Notes: a model not told the origin generated them from the letters alone. Shown: positions 8,425 through 18,120, counted from the first letter of the stretch. The stretch is 64,000 bases of DNA from Bradyrhizobium australiense (GCF_013114825.1 NZ_JAAVLX010000003.1:868001-932000); one strand, 5' to 3'. Numbers and translations: made by a program.

Positions 8425-9642
8425 TCAGAGAGCCTTCTCGGAGCCGGCTGCAAGCTGAGGGCGTGACCGCGCGAATTTGCGCAACCCGACGGGCTTGCCG
8501 AACAGATGGCCCTGGACCAGGTCGAATCCCATCTCGTGAGCGGCAAGATAATCGGCGCGGGTCTCGATGCCCTGGGCAATGGCGCGAGCGCCGTTGTCCC
8601 GGGCCAATTCGACGATGCGTCGGCATACCGTCTGCTTCAGACGGTCGTCCGCGCAGCCCTTGACGTATTGCTGGTCGACCTTCAGCTCGACGAACGGGAA
8701 ACTCCGAAGCTCCAGGAGGGACGGCCATTCCGCGCCGACATTGTCGATGGCGATCGCGATATTATGCAGGCGCAGCCGTCTTGCGACATCCACTGCGAGA
8801 TCCGGATGGTCGACCACCTCGCTGCTGTTGATTTCGATCAAAAGTCCAGCGAATGCGGGGTGGGCAGGCATGGCGCGGCACAGATCGCGCACCGCCGCTG
8901 CGTTGCCGAAGAACGATATCGGCAGGTTGATCGAAAGGTCGACCGGACCCTGGCTCTCCAGCAGATAGCGCCAGTCCTCGATCGCGCGGCCGATCACGAA
9001 TTCGGAGAGCTTGCGAAAATGCGGATCCCTATCGTCGGGAATGAAGTAGGCCGGCGGGACCACGCCCCAGGCTGGATGCCGCATCCGGACCAGCGCCTCC
9101 GCGCCGCTGGGGACCAGCGTACGGGTGTTGATCTTCTGCTGATACCATAATTCGAGCCAGCCGGCCTTCAACGCCTCGGCGACATCGACGGCAGGGCTTG
9201 GCGCCGGCTCGGCAGGCAGCAGCGTCGCGAGGCTGGCGCGCAGGCTCGCCGCGCCGAATGGCGTCGGCAACGAGGGCAGCATGGCAATGCCGTATTCTTC
9301 GCCAATTTGCCTGACGGCCTTAACCATGATCGCGTCGGGTTGGCCGATCACGAGAACCTTGCCGCCGAAGTTTTTCCGGACGATGGCCTCGAGAATTTCG
9401 CCGACATTGATCCCGTCGGCGCACACACTAAGCACGATCAGGTCGGGCTGCTCCGCGTGTAGTACGCCTGCCAAATCGCCGGCCTGGCCGCATTCGCAGG
9501 TCACGAAGCCGAGATCCTCGAGAGCGTCGGAAAGGAACGATCGGAGGTGCTTTTTGCTGTCCACGACGCAGGCTCTGGGCGTCAGTTTCCGATGCCCAAA
9601 GTGCGCCGCGCGTGAATACTCGTTGAAGTTGATGTGCTCCAT
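8425..9642 (-). CDS. Pseudoreceiver-EAL protein with altered catalytic residues
   Basis: The 405-residue protein has an N-terminal CheY-like domain (about 20-140) and a C-terminal EAL domain (about 155-395). In the receiver the phospho-acceptor Asp is Ser72 (IVLSVCADG). In the EAL domain, E182 of EAL, N239, E270, D300, K321, E360 and Q377 are present, but the usual DDFG is DNVG (D301 to N) and the usual AEGVE is AQGIE (E357 to Q). It may bind c-di-GMP without cleaving it, or cleave weakly. A strong GGGAGG precedes the ATG. It is monocistronic. Confidence 0.88.
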   Translation of the reverse strand: MEHINFNEYSRAAHFGHRKLTPRACVVDSKKHLRSFLSDALEDLGFVTCECGQAGDLAGVLHAEQPDLIVLSVCADGINVGEILEAIVRKNFGGKVLVIGQPDAIMVKAVRQIGEEYGIAMLPSLPTPFGAASLRASLATLLPAEPAPSPAVDVAEALKAGWLELWYQQKINTRTLVPSGAEALVRMRHPAWGVVPPAYFIPDDRDPHFRKLSEFVIGRAIEDWRYLLESQGPVDLSINLPISFFGNAAAVRDLCRAMPAHPAFAGLLIEINSSEVVDHPDLAVDVARRLRLHNIAIAIDNVGAEWPSLLELRSFPFVELKVDQQYVKGCADDRLKQTVCRRIVELARDNGARAIAQGIETRADYLAAHEMGFDLVQGHLFGKPVGLRKFARSRPQLAAGSEKAL

Positions 9643-10063
9643 GCCGCCCTCCCAACAGATACCCCACGCTAGTGGTACATCCGCGTTGCGGTCGCAATCA
9701 TGGAATTTTGCGGGAGGTCACATGATTACTTCAGTAGGGTTAAAGCCGCCGACAAGAATAAAATTTTAGAGAAACTGCTGGTCGCGGAGCAGTAAGCCGG
9801 CGCCCGGGGCAAGTCCATCGGCTGATTTCATCGGCTTCAACGCGCTGATGCCCCGGTTGGGCAATATTTGATCAGTCTCGCATGTTAACGCCTGTGGTCG
9901 CTCGCCGGCGCCGCGATGTTCATAGCTTGCGAACATCGCCTGAACGCTCCTTCGCAGGAGCAGCAATGCCGCGACGCACCCCGCTTTCAGGTAAACAATG
10001 ACCGCGGTCCTCGGCAGACCGCGGTCACTATGAAGCAAGCCGAATGAGCTAGAGCACGTTGCC
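9643..10063. other. Intergenic stretch without a supported gene
   Basis: The 421 bases between the EAL gene and the TAXI receptor gene contain only a weak 90-codon minus-strand frame (9766-10038) with no ribosome binding site and non-coding-like composition. Bases 9690-9770 are AT-rich and lie upstream of the EAL gene, where its promoter is expected. Confidence 0.5.
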
Positions 10064-11023
10064 TTAGCCGCCGATGCCCTTCTCCTTGAAGTACTTCAAC
10101 GCGCCAGGATGAAACGGGATCGGCGAGCGCTCCTGCACCTGGTTGTCGAGCGAAAAACTCTCGGCTTCCTTGTGCACGGCGACGATGTCGGCCTTCTTCT
10201 CCACCAGCGTCTTGACGATGGTGTAGGCGTCTTCGTTGCTCATCTTGTCGCCGGTGACAATCAAATTCCAGACTTCGGTGATGGAGTTGTCCTTGTCGTA
10301 GCCGGGATAGGAGCCCGCCTTGATCTTGCTCGACGAATAGAGCTTGCCGTACTTGGCGTTCATCTTCTCGGCCAGATCGCCATGGTCGATCAGCTTCATC
10401 TTCAGGCCCGGCGTCGCCGCGAGATCGGTGATTGCGGCGGTCGGAATGCCGCCGACCCAGAAGAAGGCGTCGATCTTGCGGTCCTTGACCGCATTGACGG
10501 ATTCGGCAACGCCGAGCCGCTCGCGCTTCATATCCTTATCCTTGTCGAGGCCGGCCGCCTCGATGACGCGGAATGCCATCACTTCAGTGGCGCTGCCGGG
10601 CGATCCGGTCGAGACGCGCTTGCCTTTCAGGTCCGCCATGGTCTGGATGCCGGTGCCTTCCACCGTCACCACATGCATGCGGTTCGGGTAGACCACGAGC
10701 AGCGCCTGCAGCGGCACCTTGCCGCTCTTGAACTTGTCCTGCCCTTGCAATGCATCGAGCGCGGCATCGGCCATGGTGAAGCCGAGTTCGCTTTTTCCTG
10801 CGCCGATCAGCTTCAGATTGTCGACCGAGCCCCCGGTGACCTCAGCGGTAGCCTGCACGTTGGGAAGATTCTTCGAGAGCACGTTGGCAACCGCACCGCC
10901 GAGCGGATAGTAGACGCCGCCGGTCCCGCCGGTGCCGATCGACATGGTTTTCTGCTGCGCATGGGCTGCGCCGGCAAAGGCAAGCCCCAAAGCCATCGCC
11001 AGTATTGCTGTGGTTTTTTTCAT
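10064..11023 (-). CDS. TAXI-family TRAP transporter solute receptor
   Basis: The 319-residue periplasmic protein has a signal peptide (to about residue 22, AHA) and the TAXI signature SIGTGGTGGVYYPLGGAVAN. GGAG before the ATG supports the start. TAXI receptors of TRAP transporters bind small acids such as glutamate, succinate or related ligands and pass them to a fused 4TM/12TM permease by sodium symport. The permease gene lies immediately upstream (25 bases), so the two form a transport operon. The ligand is not known. Confidence 0.95.
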   Translation of the reverse strand: MKKTTAILAMALGLAFAGAAHAQQKTMSIGTGGTGGVYYPLGGAVANVLSKNLPNVQATAEVTGGSVDNLKLIGAGKSELGFTMADAALDALQGQDKFKSGKVPLQALLVVYPNRMHVVTVEGTGIQTMADLKGKRVSTGSPGSATEVMAFRVIEAAGLDKDKDMKRERLGVAESVNAVKDRKIDAFFWVGGIPTAAITDLAATPGLKMKLIDHGDLAEKMNAKYGKLYSSSKIKAGSYPGYDKDNSITEVWNLIVTGDKMSNEDAYTIVKTLVEKKADIVAVHKEAESFSLDNQVQERSPIPFHPGALKYFKEKGIGG

Positions 11024-11048
11024 TTTTGTCTCCTCAATCGCTTCTTCT

Positions 11049-13076
11049 CTATGTTGTGAGCGCGGGTCGCTCTGGCGACCGCGTTCTGGCCTGCCACAGC
11101 AATACGCCGAAACCGATGATCAGGCCCGGCACGTAGGTGTAGCTGATATCGCGTCCGGTGATCCATTCGACGATTGCCTCAATCAGGCTTGGGAACACCA
11201 GCAGCAATCCCGATAGCAGAAGCAGGCCGCGCTCGACCGCTGTATTTTGTCGCAGCGCCCAGTTCTGAGCAAATGCAGCCAGCGCCAGCAGCCCCAGGCT
11301 TGTCTTGATCGTGATTTCCAGAATGTCGACCCACGATCCGCCCTTGGGGATCGTCATCAGCAGGCCGCCGCCTTGCGGGTCGAGCACGAACACGAAAGGC
11401 ACCAGGAATGCCGGCAGCGTGTATTTCCAGGATTGCAGCGTGGTCTTGTAGGGATCTCCGCCGGTGATGGCCGCCGCTGCGAATGGCGACAGTGCTGTCG
11501 GCGGCGATACCTCCGACAGCACGGCATAATAGAAGATGAACATGTGCGCGGCGTAGTCGGGCACGCCGAGCTTGATCAGGGCAGGCGCCGCGATGACTGC
11601 ACAGATGATGTAGGAGGCGGTCACGGGCACCGCGAGGCCGATGATCCAGACGATCAGCGAAGTATAGATCGCGGTCAACAATAGACTGCCGCCGGCATAG
11701 CTGATGACGATCGACGAGAATTTCAGGCCGAGGCCTGTCAGCGTCACGACGCCGACGACAATGCCGGCGCAGGCGCAGGTGGTCGCGGCATTGAGCGCGC
11801 CGATCGAGCCGTCGGCCAGTGCCTTCACTAACTTGCTCGGCATCAACGCAGTCTCCCGGCGCAGGAAGCTAAGCGCGAATGTAACGACGATGGCGTAAAA
11901 CACCGACAGCGACGGCGAGTAGCCGATCACCATGAACACGACCACGGCAAGCAGCGAGACGAAGTGGAAGCCGTACCGCCTGGTCATCTGGCCAAGCGAC
12001 ATCTCGGGCGTGAAAGTCACGTTCTTGGCGTGGAATTTCTTGGCGTCCAGCTCGACCATGAACAAAAGCGACATGTAGTAGAGACAGGTCGGGATGGTCG
12101 CCATCCAGATCACGTCGAGATAGCTGATCTTGAGAAACTCGGCGATCAGGAACGCGGCGGCGCCGAGCACCGGCGGCGACAGGATCGCGCCCAACCCGCC
12201 GGCTGCGAGCAATCCACCCGCGGCGTTCCTCTCAAAGCCCGCCTTGGCCATCATCGGATAGGCCACGGTGCCGATCATCACGGTCGTGGCGACGCCCGAT
12301 CCGGAGGGGCCGCCGAGCAGGAACGACGATAACACCACGGTGCGGCCGGCGCTGTTCGGCTTTCCGCCCATCAAGGCCAGCGAGAAATCGATGAAGAACT
12401 TGCCGGCGCCGGAATGCTGCAGGAATGCGCCATAGATCGTGAACAGAATGATCAGCGTCGCCGAGACATCGACTGCGACGCCAAAGATGCCTTCCAGCGT
12501 AATGAAGAGGTGGCCGACCAGGCGGGCCAGGTCGTAGCCGCGATGGGTCCAGGGCGCCGGCAAATACGGGCCGAGCATCGCATAGGCGATGAACAGGATC
12601 GACACCACCGGCATGATCGCACCCGTGGTCCGCCGCGTCGCCTCCAGCAGCAGCACGATGAAGACGATGCCGACGATCACGTCCCAGCGTTCGGGTACGG
12701 TGGCGCGATCGGTAAAATCCTCGCCGCCCCACAGCGCATAGATGATGGTCGCGACCGCGACGATCCCGGGAACGACGTCCCACCAGCGCACGCGGTTGCG
12801 GAAGCGCGCCGCCAGCGGAAACAGCAGAAAGCTCAGGACCAGCGTGAAGGCGACGTGGGTGTAGCGCAATTCCTGGGTTGGAACGATGGCGTAGGCGGCA
12901 TAGAGATGAAACAGGCTCATGACCACGGCAATCGTGGTCGAGATTCTGCCTGGCCATCCCATCAGGCGGTTGGCCGCGCCTTCTTCCGCCTGGACGAAGG
13001 ATTCTGCCTTCTGCAGCGCTTCGTCGGATACCGCAACGACCTCGTCATTGGCCGGCGTTGTCTTGTCTGCTGCCAT
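11049..13076 (-). CDS. TRAP transporter fused permease (DctQM type)
   Basis: The 675-residue membrane protein combines a small 4TM-type N-terminal part (about 40-190) and the large 12TM-type DctM part, as in TAXI systems. Conserved loops such as GGPSGSGVATTVMIG and the DctM motif SEVSPPTALSPFAAAAITGG are clear. ATG 13076 (MAADKTTP) with GGGGAA upstream is preferred to an in-frame start at 13139. It pairs with the receptor gene 25 bases downstream and is divergent from the SDR gene at 13323. Confidence 0.93.
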   Translation of the reverse strand: MAADKTTPANDEVVAVSDEALQKAESFVQAEEGAANRLMGWPGRISTTIAVVMSLFHLYAAYAIVPTQELRYTHVAFTLVLSFLLFPLAARFRNRVRWWDVVPGIVAVATIIYALWGGEDFTDRATVPERWDVIVGIVFIVLLLEATRRTTGAIMPVVSILFIAYAMLGPYLPAPWTHRGYDLARLVGHLFITLEGIFGVAVDVSATLIILFTIYGAFLQHSGAGKFFIDFSLALMGGKPNSAGRTVVLSSFLLGGPSGSGVATTVMIGTVAYPMMAKAGFERNAAGGLLAAGGLGAILSPPVLGAAAFLIAEFLKISYLDVIWMATIPTCLYYMSLLFMVELDAKKFHAKNVTFTPEMSLGQMTRRYGFHFVSLLAVVVFMVIGYSPSLSVFYAIVVTFALSFLRRETALMPSKLVKALADGSIGALNAATTCACAGIVVGVVTLTGLGLKFSSIVISYAGGSLLLTAIYTSLIVWIIGLAVPVTASYIICAVIAAPALIKLGVPDYAAHMFIFYYAVLSEVSPPTALSPFAAAAITGGDPYKTTLQSWKYTLPAFLVPFVFVLDPQGGGLLMTIPKGGSWVDILEITIKTSLGLLALAAFAQNWALRQNTAVERGLLLLSGLLLVFPSLIEAIVEWITGRDISYTYVPGLIIGFGVLLWQARTRSPERPALTT

Positions 13077-13322
13077 GCTTTCCCCGGGGACCCCGTTAAC
13101 TTCCAGACCCGGCTTCCGCGGGGCCTTTCGCGGGCGCATTCAGTCCAATTTGGGTAACCGTGGCAAGGGGCTTTTCGGTCTATGTCGAGGTCGCTGCTCT
13201 AGCTTTTCGGACAGGTTGACCGAGGGCCGCAGTCCGTCCTATTCCGGACCCTGAATATCTTCTGATGCGCGCATGCATGCGCGCCGCAATAAAACGAGAA
13301 ACATCCCGGGAGAGAAAGTCGA

Positions 13323-14126
13323 ATGGAACGGCTCAAGGACAAGGTGGCGATGGTGGTGGGCGCGGGATCGATCGGTCCCGGCTGGGGCAATGGCAAGGCG
13401 ACCGCCGTCACCTTTGCGCGCGAGGGCGCGCATGTGTTCTGTGTCGATCGCAATGCGGCCGCTGCGCAGGAAACCGTCGATATCATCGCAAAGGAGGGTG
13501 GCAGGGCTGTCGCCTTCACCGCCGACGTCTCCCGCGAAGCCGAAGTCGAGGCGATGGTGGCGGCGTGCCTGAACGCCTATGGCCGCATCGACGTGCTCGA
13601 CAATAATGTCGGCATCGCCGAAATGGGAAATGTCGTCGAGGTGAACGAGGCGAGCTGGGACCACGTCTTCGCCGTCAATCTCAAGAGCGCCTATTTTGCG
13701 ATGAAGCACGTCATTCCCGTGATGCAGAAGCAGGGTGGCGGCTCGATCATCAACATCTCCTCGATCGCATCCATTCGCCATCTCGGCATCTCGTACGTCA
13801 CCTATGGCGCCTCGAAGGCGGCGATGAACCAGATGACGCGCACGACTGCCGTGCAATTCGCGAAAGATCATGTCCGCGTGAATTGCATCCTGCCGGGCCT
13901 GATGAAGACACCGATGGTCGAGCACTCGGCCGGCCTTGCAGCAAGTTATTCGGCCGGCGACGTCGAAGCAATGTGGCGGGCGCGCGACGCGCAGGTGCCG
14001 ATGGGGCACATGGGCGACGCGTGGGACGTCGCCAATGCCGCGCTGTTTCTCGCTTCCGACGAATCCCGTTACGTCACAGGTATCGAACTCGTGGTCGACG
14101 GCGGGATCACGGTGAAGTCGAGTTGA
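13323..14126 (+). CDS. Short-chain dehydrogenase/reductase with expanded glycine loop
   Basis: This is a 267-residue Rossmann enzyme. The cofactor loop reads GAGSIGPGWGNGKA, longer than the usual TGxxxGxG; an aspartate after it (FCVDRN) points to NAD(H) preference. The active site Ser (NISSIAS), Tyr and Lys (YGASK) and an NNVG in place of NNAG are present, and the C-terminal VVDGGITV is normal. An oxidoreductase acting on a hydroxyl or keto group is expected; the substrate is unknown. It is divergent from the TRAP operon, which may import its substrate (inference). Confidence 0.9.
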   Translation: MERLKDKVAMVVGAGSIGPGWGNGKATAVTFAREGAHVFCVDRNAAAAQETVDIIAKEGGRAVAFTADVSREAEVEAMVAACLNAYGRIDVLDNNVGIAEMGNVVEVNEASWDHVFAVNLKSAYFAMKHVIPVMQKQGGGSIINISSIASIRHLGISYVTYGASKAAMNQMTRTTAVQFAKDHVRVNCILPGLMKTPMVEHSAGLAASYSAGDVEAMWRARDAQVPMGHMGDAWDVANAALFLASDESRYVTGIELVVDGGITVKSS

Positions 14127-14165
14127 TCTCTTCATCCCTGCGAACGCGGAATGGCGATGACGTAT

Positions 14166-15704
14166 TCACCCTTGCGCGCTCAATTCCGCCCAGTCGAGTT
14201 CCTCCTCGAGTTGGTGAAATGCATCATCGCCGATTTCCTCGGATTGCCGCAGCTTGAGAATCGATTGCCGCGCGGCGCGAATGGCGCGGCGGCGCAACGG
14301 GTCGGCCGGTAGTTCGCCGCTGCGAACGCCGCCATCCTCCTCAGCGCGCAGCAATAGTGCGCGGTATTCCAGCCGGAGCATCTCGCCTGCTTCGGACGGG
14401 TCGCCGTCGATCTCATCCAGCGCCGCCCGATAGGCCACCGCGCGGGCGCGCGCCACTTCTGATGCCACCGGATTCTCGTCCTTCAACCGCAGCGCCGCGA
14501 TCAATGGCCGCAGCGTCAAGCCCTGAAGCACAAGCGAGCCCAGCACGACCGCGAACGCCGTCAGCAGCATGAGATCGCGATAGGGAAAATTTTCGGGCAG
14601 CGCGAACGCCGCCGCCAGCGTGACGATCCCGCGCATCCCGCACCAGGAGACCACAATGCCGGCGCGGAGGGTGGGCGCGGCCATCGGTCGCCTCGGGTGA
14701 AAGACATGCTGCGGGGCCACGAACCGAAGCACCATGCCATACGACATGACCCAGGCGATGCGCGTTAAGATTACAATGCCGAGCACGGCGGCGGCGGCCA
14801 AACAATACTTCAATCGCACAGGGTCATCGAGCCGTTCCCAAATCGGCCGCAACTGCAGTCCGATCAGGACGAACGCCAGCACATTGAGAACAAAAACAAC
14901 GGTTTCCCACACCGCATAGGTAGGCACACGCAGCCGCGCCGGCATTTGCGCCGGTGCGGTGCGCGCCAGCGTAATGGCGTAGGCGACGATTGTCAGGATG
15001 CCGGACAGGCCGACATGCTCGGCCACGATCCATACCGTGAACGTGCCGGCGAATTGCACGATGATCGCGCTCGGCGCTTCCTTGATCCGCTGCGTCAACG
15101 GCATCCAAAGCCGGGCGCACAGATAGCCGGCCAGCAGACTTCCGACCAACGCGAACGCGATCGAGGGTGCATACTCGCTCCATTTGAAATATTGGACTGC
15201 TGCGGCGCCGACCGCGACGCGATAGATCAACAGCGCGCTGGCGTCATTGAGCAGGCTTTCGCCTTCGAGGATTTTGAGGAGGCGGTAAGGCAGCTTGACC
15301 TGGCGCAGGATAGCGGTCGCTGCCGCTGCATCGGGCGGCGCGACGATGGCGCCGAGTGCAACCGCAGCGGCCCAGGGCATGTCCGGTAGAAGCCAGTGCA
15401 CCAACACCGCGACCGACGCGGTCGTAAGGCCGACCGCGACAACGGCCAGCGTAGAGATAGGCAGCCAGTTTTCGCGGAGGTCACGCAGCGAGGTGTCGAA
15501 GGCGGCGTCCAGCAATACCGGCGCCACGAACAATGCCAGCGCCAGTTCCGGCTCCATCGTCCACGATGGGCCGGAAGGCAGGAATGCCAGCAACATGCCG
15601 CCGATGGCGAGAAATGTCGGATAGGGTACCTGGAGCCGCCGTGCCAGCGCGGAAAGCAGCACCGCGCCAAGCAGCAGCCCAATAATCCATTCGAACGTTA
15701 GCAA
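14166..15704 (-). CDS. CPA1-family Na+/H+ antiporter
   Basis: The 512-residue protein has about twelve membrane segments. It carries the antiporter core APPDAAAATAILRQV (the PTDPVAA-like unwound helix of NhaP/NHE proteins) and EGESLLNDASALLIY, with the ND pair of the ion site. The soluble C-terminal 100 residues are charged and may be regulatory. It exchanges Na+ or K+ for H+ across the inner membrane, for pH and salt homeostasis. The best start is a TTG at 15704 (reads LLTFEWII). It is convergent with the SDR gene. Confidence 0.88.
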   Translation of the reverse strand: MLTFEWIIGLLLGAVLLSALARRLQVPYPTFLAIGGMLLAFLPSGPSWTMEPELALALFVAPVLLDAAFDTSLRDLRENWLPISTLAVVAVGLTTASVAVLVHWLLPDMPWAAAVALGAIVAPPDAAAATAILRQVKLPYRLLKILEGESLLNDASALLIYRVAVGAAAVQYFKWSEYAPSIAFALVGSLLAGYLCARLWMPLTQRIKEAPSAIIVQFAGTFTVWIVAEHVGLSGILTIVAYAITLARTAPAQMPARLRVPTYAVWETVVFVLNVLAFVLIGLQLRPIWERLDDPVRLKYCLAAAAVLGIVILTRIAWVMSYGMVLRFVAPQHVFHPRRPMAAPTLRAGIVVSWCGMRGIVTLAAAFALPENFPYRDLMLLTAFAVVLGSLVLQGLTLRPLIAALRLKDENPVASEVARARAVAYRAALDEIDGDPSEAGEMLRLEYRALLLRAEEDGGVRSGELPADPLRRRAIRAARQSILKLRQSEEIGDDAFHQLEEELDWAELSAQG

Positions 15705-15851
15705 ATCCGGGATTCCTGCCGGTCGAGATCGATGTCATCACCAATCTAGCACTAAACCCGGCAAGTCTTCCTGACAGGAAAGTCCTCCTGATTGGAAAAG
15801 CCTTCCTGACCGGAAAAAGCCAATCTTCGCCCGCAAAGCCGCGTTTGTCGG

Positions 15852-16622
15852 CTACTGCGCCATCGCCAAAATACCACCCGCGAAGGAGTGCCAGAGCGCC
15901 GTGACGCTGATCGGCCAGTTCAGGAGCTTTACCGCGATCAGCGCAATGCCGCCGTAGACGTAGACCGGATGCGGCCGGCCGCGCGTGCGCCAGTCGAAAA
16001 CGATGGCGGCCACCAGCAGGAGATAGGCGACGAACGCGGGCGGAATGGTCACGGGGACCGGCGGCGGGCCGAGCGGGCCGGGAGGCGCGAGGAAGGTGAG
16101 AAACCAGCGCGCGACCGCGGCGTCCAGTATCGAAATGCCGGCCAGCAGCATCAGCCGCTTGTGAGTCTCCGGCCGCCGGATGGCGGCAATCGCGAGCGTG
16201 AACACCACGGCGAAGAACAGAATTCCGCTGAGCGGAACAATCGCGAACGCGATTCCTTCATCGGTCAATCCCGCCGCCGCGGAGCGCTTCATCGCGTTGA
16301 CGGCGACCAGGAAGCCGAAAATCGTCATCGCAGTCGCCAGCGAGACGCCGATCAACCCGATCGTGCGATGCCGGGCGATTTTGCCGGACGCGGCGAGCCA
16401 GCTCTGGAATGCGAAATAGAGCGACCAGGCGAAAAACAGCAGCCCGTGAAAATGGACGACCGGCGAGGCCGAGAACGAGCGCTTGGCCAGCGGCAGCCAG
16501 TAGGTCGGTGCAAAGCCTAGAAAGGCGACGGCCGTGCAGGCCAGCGCCATGTAGAAATAGAAGTAACCGGTTTGGGATTGCGCCATGGCGCGCGGCGGAC
16601 GCAAGTCGGTCAATGTGGTCAT
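15852..16622 (-). CDS. Multi-pass membrane protein, unknown function
   Basis: The product is 256 residues from ATG 16622 and has about seven hydrophobic helices. Several histidines lie near helix ends (VVHFHGLLFF, KIARHRTIG, ETHKRLML, TALWHSF), which could be haem or metal ligands as in cytochrome-b-like proteins, but no defining motif is complete. The open frame continues upstream to 16811 but the extra residues are non-membrane and lack a binding site. It is divergent from the TPR-LprI gene. Family not recognised with certainty. Confidence 0.65.
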   Translation of the reverse strand: MTTLTDLRPPRAMAQSQTGYFYFYMALACTAVAFLGFAPTYWLPLAKRSFSASPVVHFHGLLFFAWSLYFAFQSWLAASGKIARHRTIGLIGVSLATAMTIFGFLVAVNAMKRSAAAGLTDEGIAFAIVPLSGILFFAVVFTLAIAAIRRPETHKRLMLLAGISILDAAVARWFLTFLAPPGPLGPPPVPVTIPPAFVAYLLLVAAIVFDWRTRGRPHPVYVYGGIALIAVKLLNWPISVTALWHSFAGGILAMAQ

Positions 16623-16836
16623 GGTTGTTGAGTCTGCGAGACCAGCGAAAGGTTCACGGCAAATTTCATCTCCGATTGCATTTTTTCTCGTGCAGGCTGT
16701 TGCGTCTTCCGGTAGGTCACGTTTCGGCCAAAATCCGCCCTCTGCCCAAAGAGGAAATTCGCCAGCGAGCGTTGTCGGAAAAGCGCAGCCCTTGCTAGGA
16801 TCGGACGGCAATCGACAGCATATCCCAGGTCAATCG

Positions 16837-17601
16837 ATGCGAGGCCATTTCGAAATCCGCAACATCGCAGCAGTGTCCCTGCTGTGGGTCGCGTTGACGC
16901 ATGGTGCATCGGCGACAGTAGTCGAGCCGGCCAAGGATTTGCGGGTCGATCCTGCGCCCTGTCTTGCCGCTGGCCTTGCGCATGATAACGACAGGACGGT
17001 GCATCTCTGCAGTGTGCTGATCGACAACGCAAAGACCGAAAAGACCGATCGCATCAAGGCGCTCATCGCGCGCGCCACCGCCTATGAGCGCAAGGACATG
17101 ATCGATCGCGCCATCGCCGACTATGACGGCGTGTTGCGGCTCGATCCGGCGCAGGCCGATGTTCACAACGCGCGCGGCGAACTCTGGCGCAAGAAAGGTG
17201 ATCTGCCTAAGGCGGTGGCCGATTTTGCCGCGGCAATTAAGCTGAATCCGGACCACGTTGTCGCAAGAGCCAACCACCGGGCTCTGGCGCAGGAGGCGGA
17301 ACGGCAGGGGGCGCTGAAGGCAGTCGCCGGCAAGCCGAGCTTCAACTGCGCCACTGCTCGCCGCAAGGTCGAAAAGGCGATCTGCGCCAATCCCGAACTT
17401 GCCGATCTCGATCGCGAGGTCCAGGGCTCGTATGTCAGGGCGGCCGCTGAGAAGATGACCCCACAGCAGGCGCGCAAGCTGCGGCGGGAGCAGGAGGAAT
17501 ACATCGCCCGCCGCAATGCCTCCTTCGGCCAGCCCGGCTACGATCTGAAAAAGGCCATGCGCGACCGCCTGCAGCAGATCAACGGAGTCGATGGATACTG
17601 A
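16837..17601 (+). CDS. Exported TPR protein with a C-terminal LprI-like (DUF1311) domain
   Basis: The product is 254 residues from ATG 16837, chosen because a signal peptide (AAVSLLWVALTHGASA) follows at once. Residues about 75-155 form two to three TPR repeats (YDGVLRLDPAQADVHNARGE, AAIKLNPDH). The C-terminal part (FNCATARRKVEKAICANPEL...RRNASFG) matches the DUF1311/LprI lysozyme-inhibitor family, with its paired cysteines. It probably acts in the periplasm, perhaps protecting peptidoglycan or binding proteins. A broken copy of its C-terminal end follows directly. Confidence 0.8.
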   Translation: MRGHFEIRNIAAVSLLWVALTHGASATVVEPAKDLRVDPAPCLAAGLAHDNDRTVHLCSVLIDNAKTEKTDRIKALIARATAYERKDMIDRAIADYDGVLRLDPAQADVHNARGELWRKKGDLPKAVADFAAAIKLNPDHVVARANHRALAQEAERQGALKAVAGKPSFNCATARRKVEKAICANPELADLDREVQGSYVRAAAEKMTPQQARKLRREQEEYIARRNASFGQPGYDLKKAMRDRLQQINGVDGY

Positions 17602-17741
17602 CGAAAACGGGGTGTTTCATCCCGAAACAGCGTCTTTTGGCGGCAGATCGCACCGCCTTTCGAACCTTGGAAGGCGCTGTTGCGACAGACTGGCGGCAGC
17701 GGCGTTAGCCGCAAAACACGCCAACGTTTCAAGAGCCGATC

Positions 17742-18037
17742 ATGAGATCATTCATTTCGCCATTTGCCGCGAGCGCGGCGTCGACCCTTGCCATGCCGAC
17801 TTCCACCGGCGCCAGCGCCCAAACGACCGCCGAGCGGCCGGTTATCTGCGCGGCTCTGTATTCCTGTGGGTGATCGCTAACGCGGAAACCGCCAGCCATC
17901 GCGCCGCGCTGGCGCTGACCCGGCAACAGCGCGATTTCGTCGAGAAGCGCAACGCCTCATTCGGCCGCCGCGGCTATGATCTCCGCCAAGCCATGGAGGA
18001 CCGGCTGGAGAAGCTCAATACCATCGCCCGGCAGTAG
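17742..18037 (+). pseudogene. Decayed copy of an exported LprI-like (DUF1311) gene
   Basis: Two frames each hold one part of a gene like its upstream neighbour. From ATG 17742 one frame encodes a signal-peptide-like start (MRSFISPFAASAASTLAMP, then ASAQTT) and stops at 17871-17873. A different frame then reads LTRQQRDFVEKRNASFG followed by RRGYDLRQAMEDRLEKLN up to the stop at 18037, which closely parallels EYIARRNASFG...YDLKKAMRDRLQQIN of the intact gene. The Cys-rich middle of the domain is missing. A frameshift plus internal deletion explains this best. A single open frame from 17591 also spans it but its N-terminal half is not protein-like. Confidence 0.6.
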
Positions 18038-18120
18038 GGTTTTAGCCGAACGGACGAGCCATTCTTGGCTTGATCTGGCGCAACTTCCCGCGACAATGCC
18101 CTTGAATAATATCGCTCAGC

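Noticed and set aside
9766..10038. 90-codon minus-strand open frame
   Set aside because: No ribosome binding site, residue composition not protein-like, no partner gene; treated as intergenic.
10109..11059. 316-codon plus-strand frame opposite the TAXI receptor gene
   Set aside because: Antisense shadow; the minus strand encodes a full TAXI protein.
17591..17741. Upstream extension of the LprI-like remnant from ATG 17591
   Set aside because: The translated segment is not protein-like and overlaps the previous gene; the signal-peptide-like start is in another frame at 17742.
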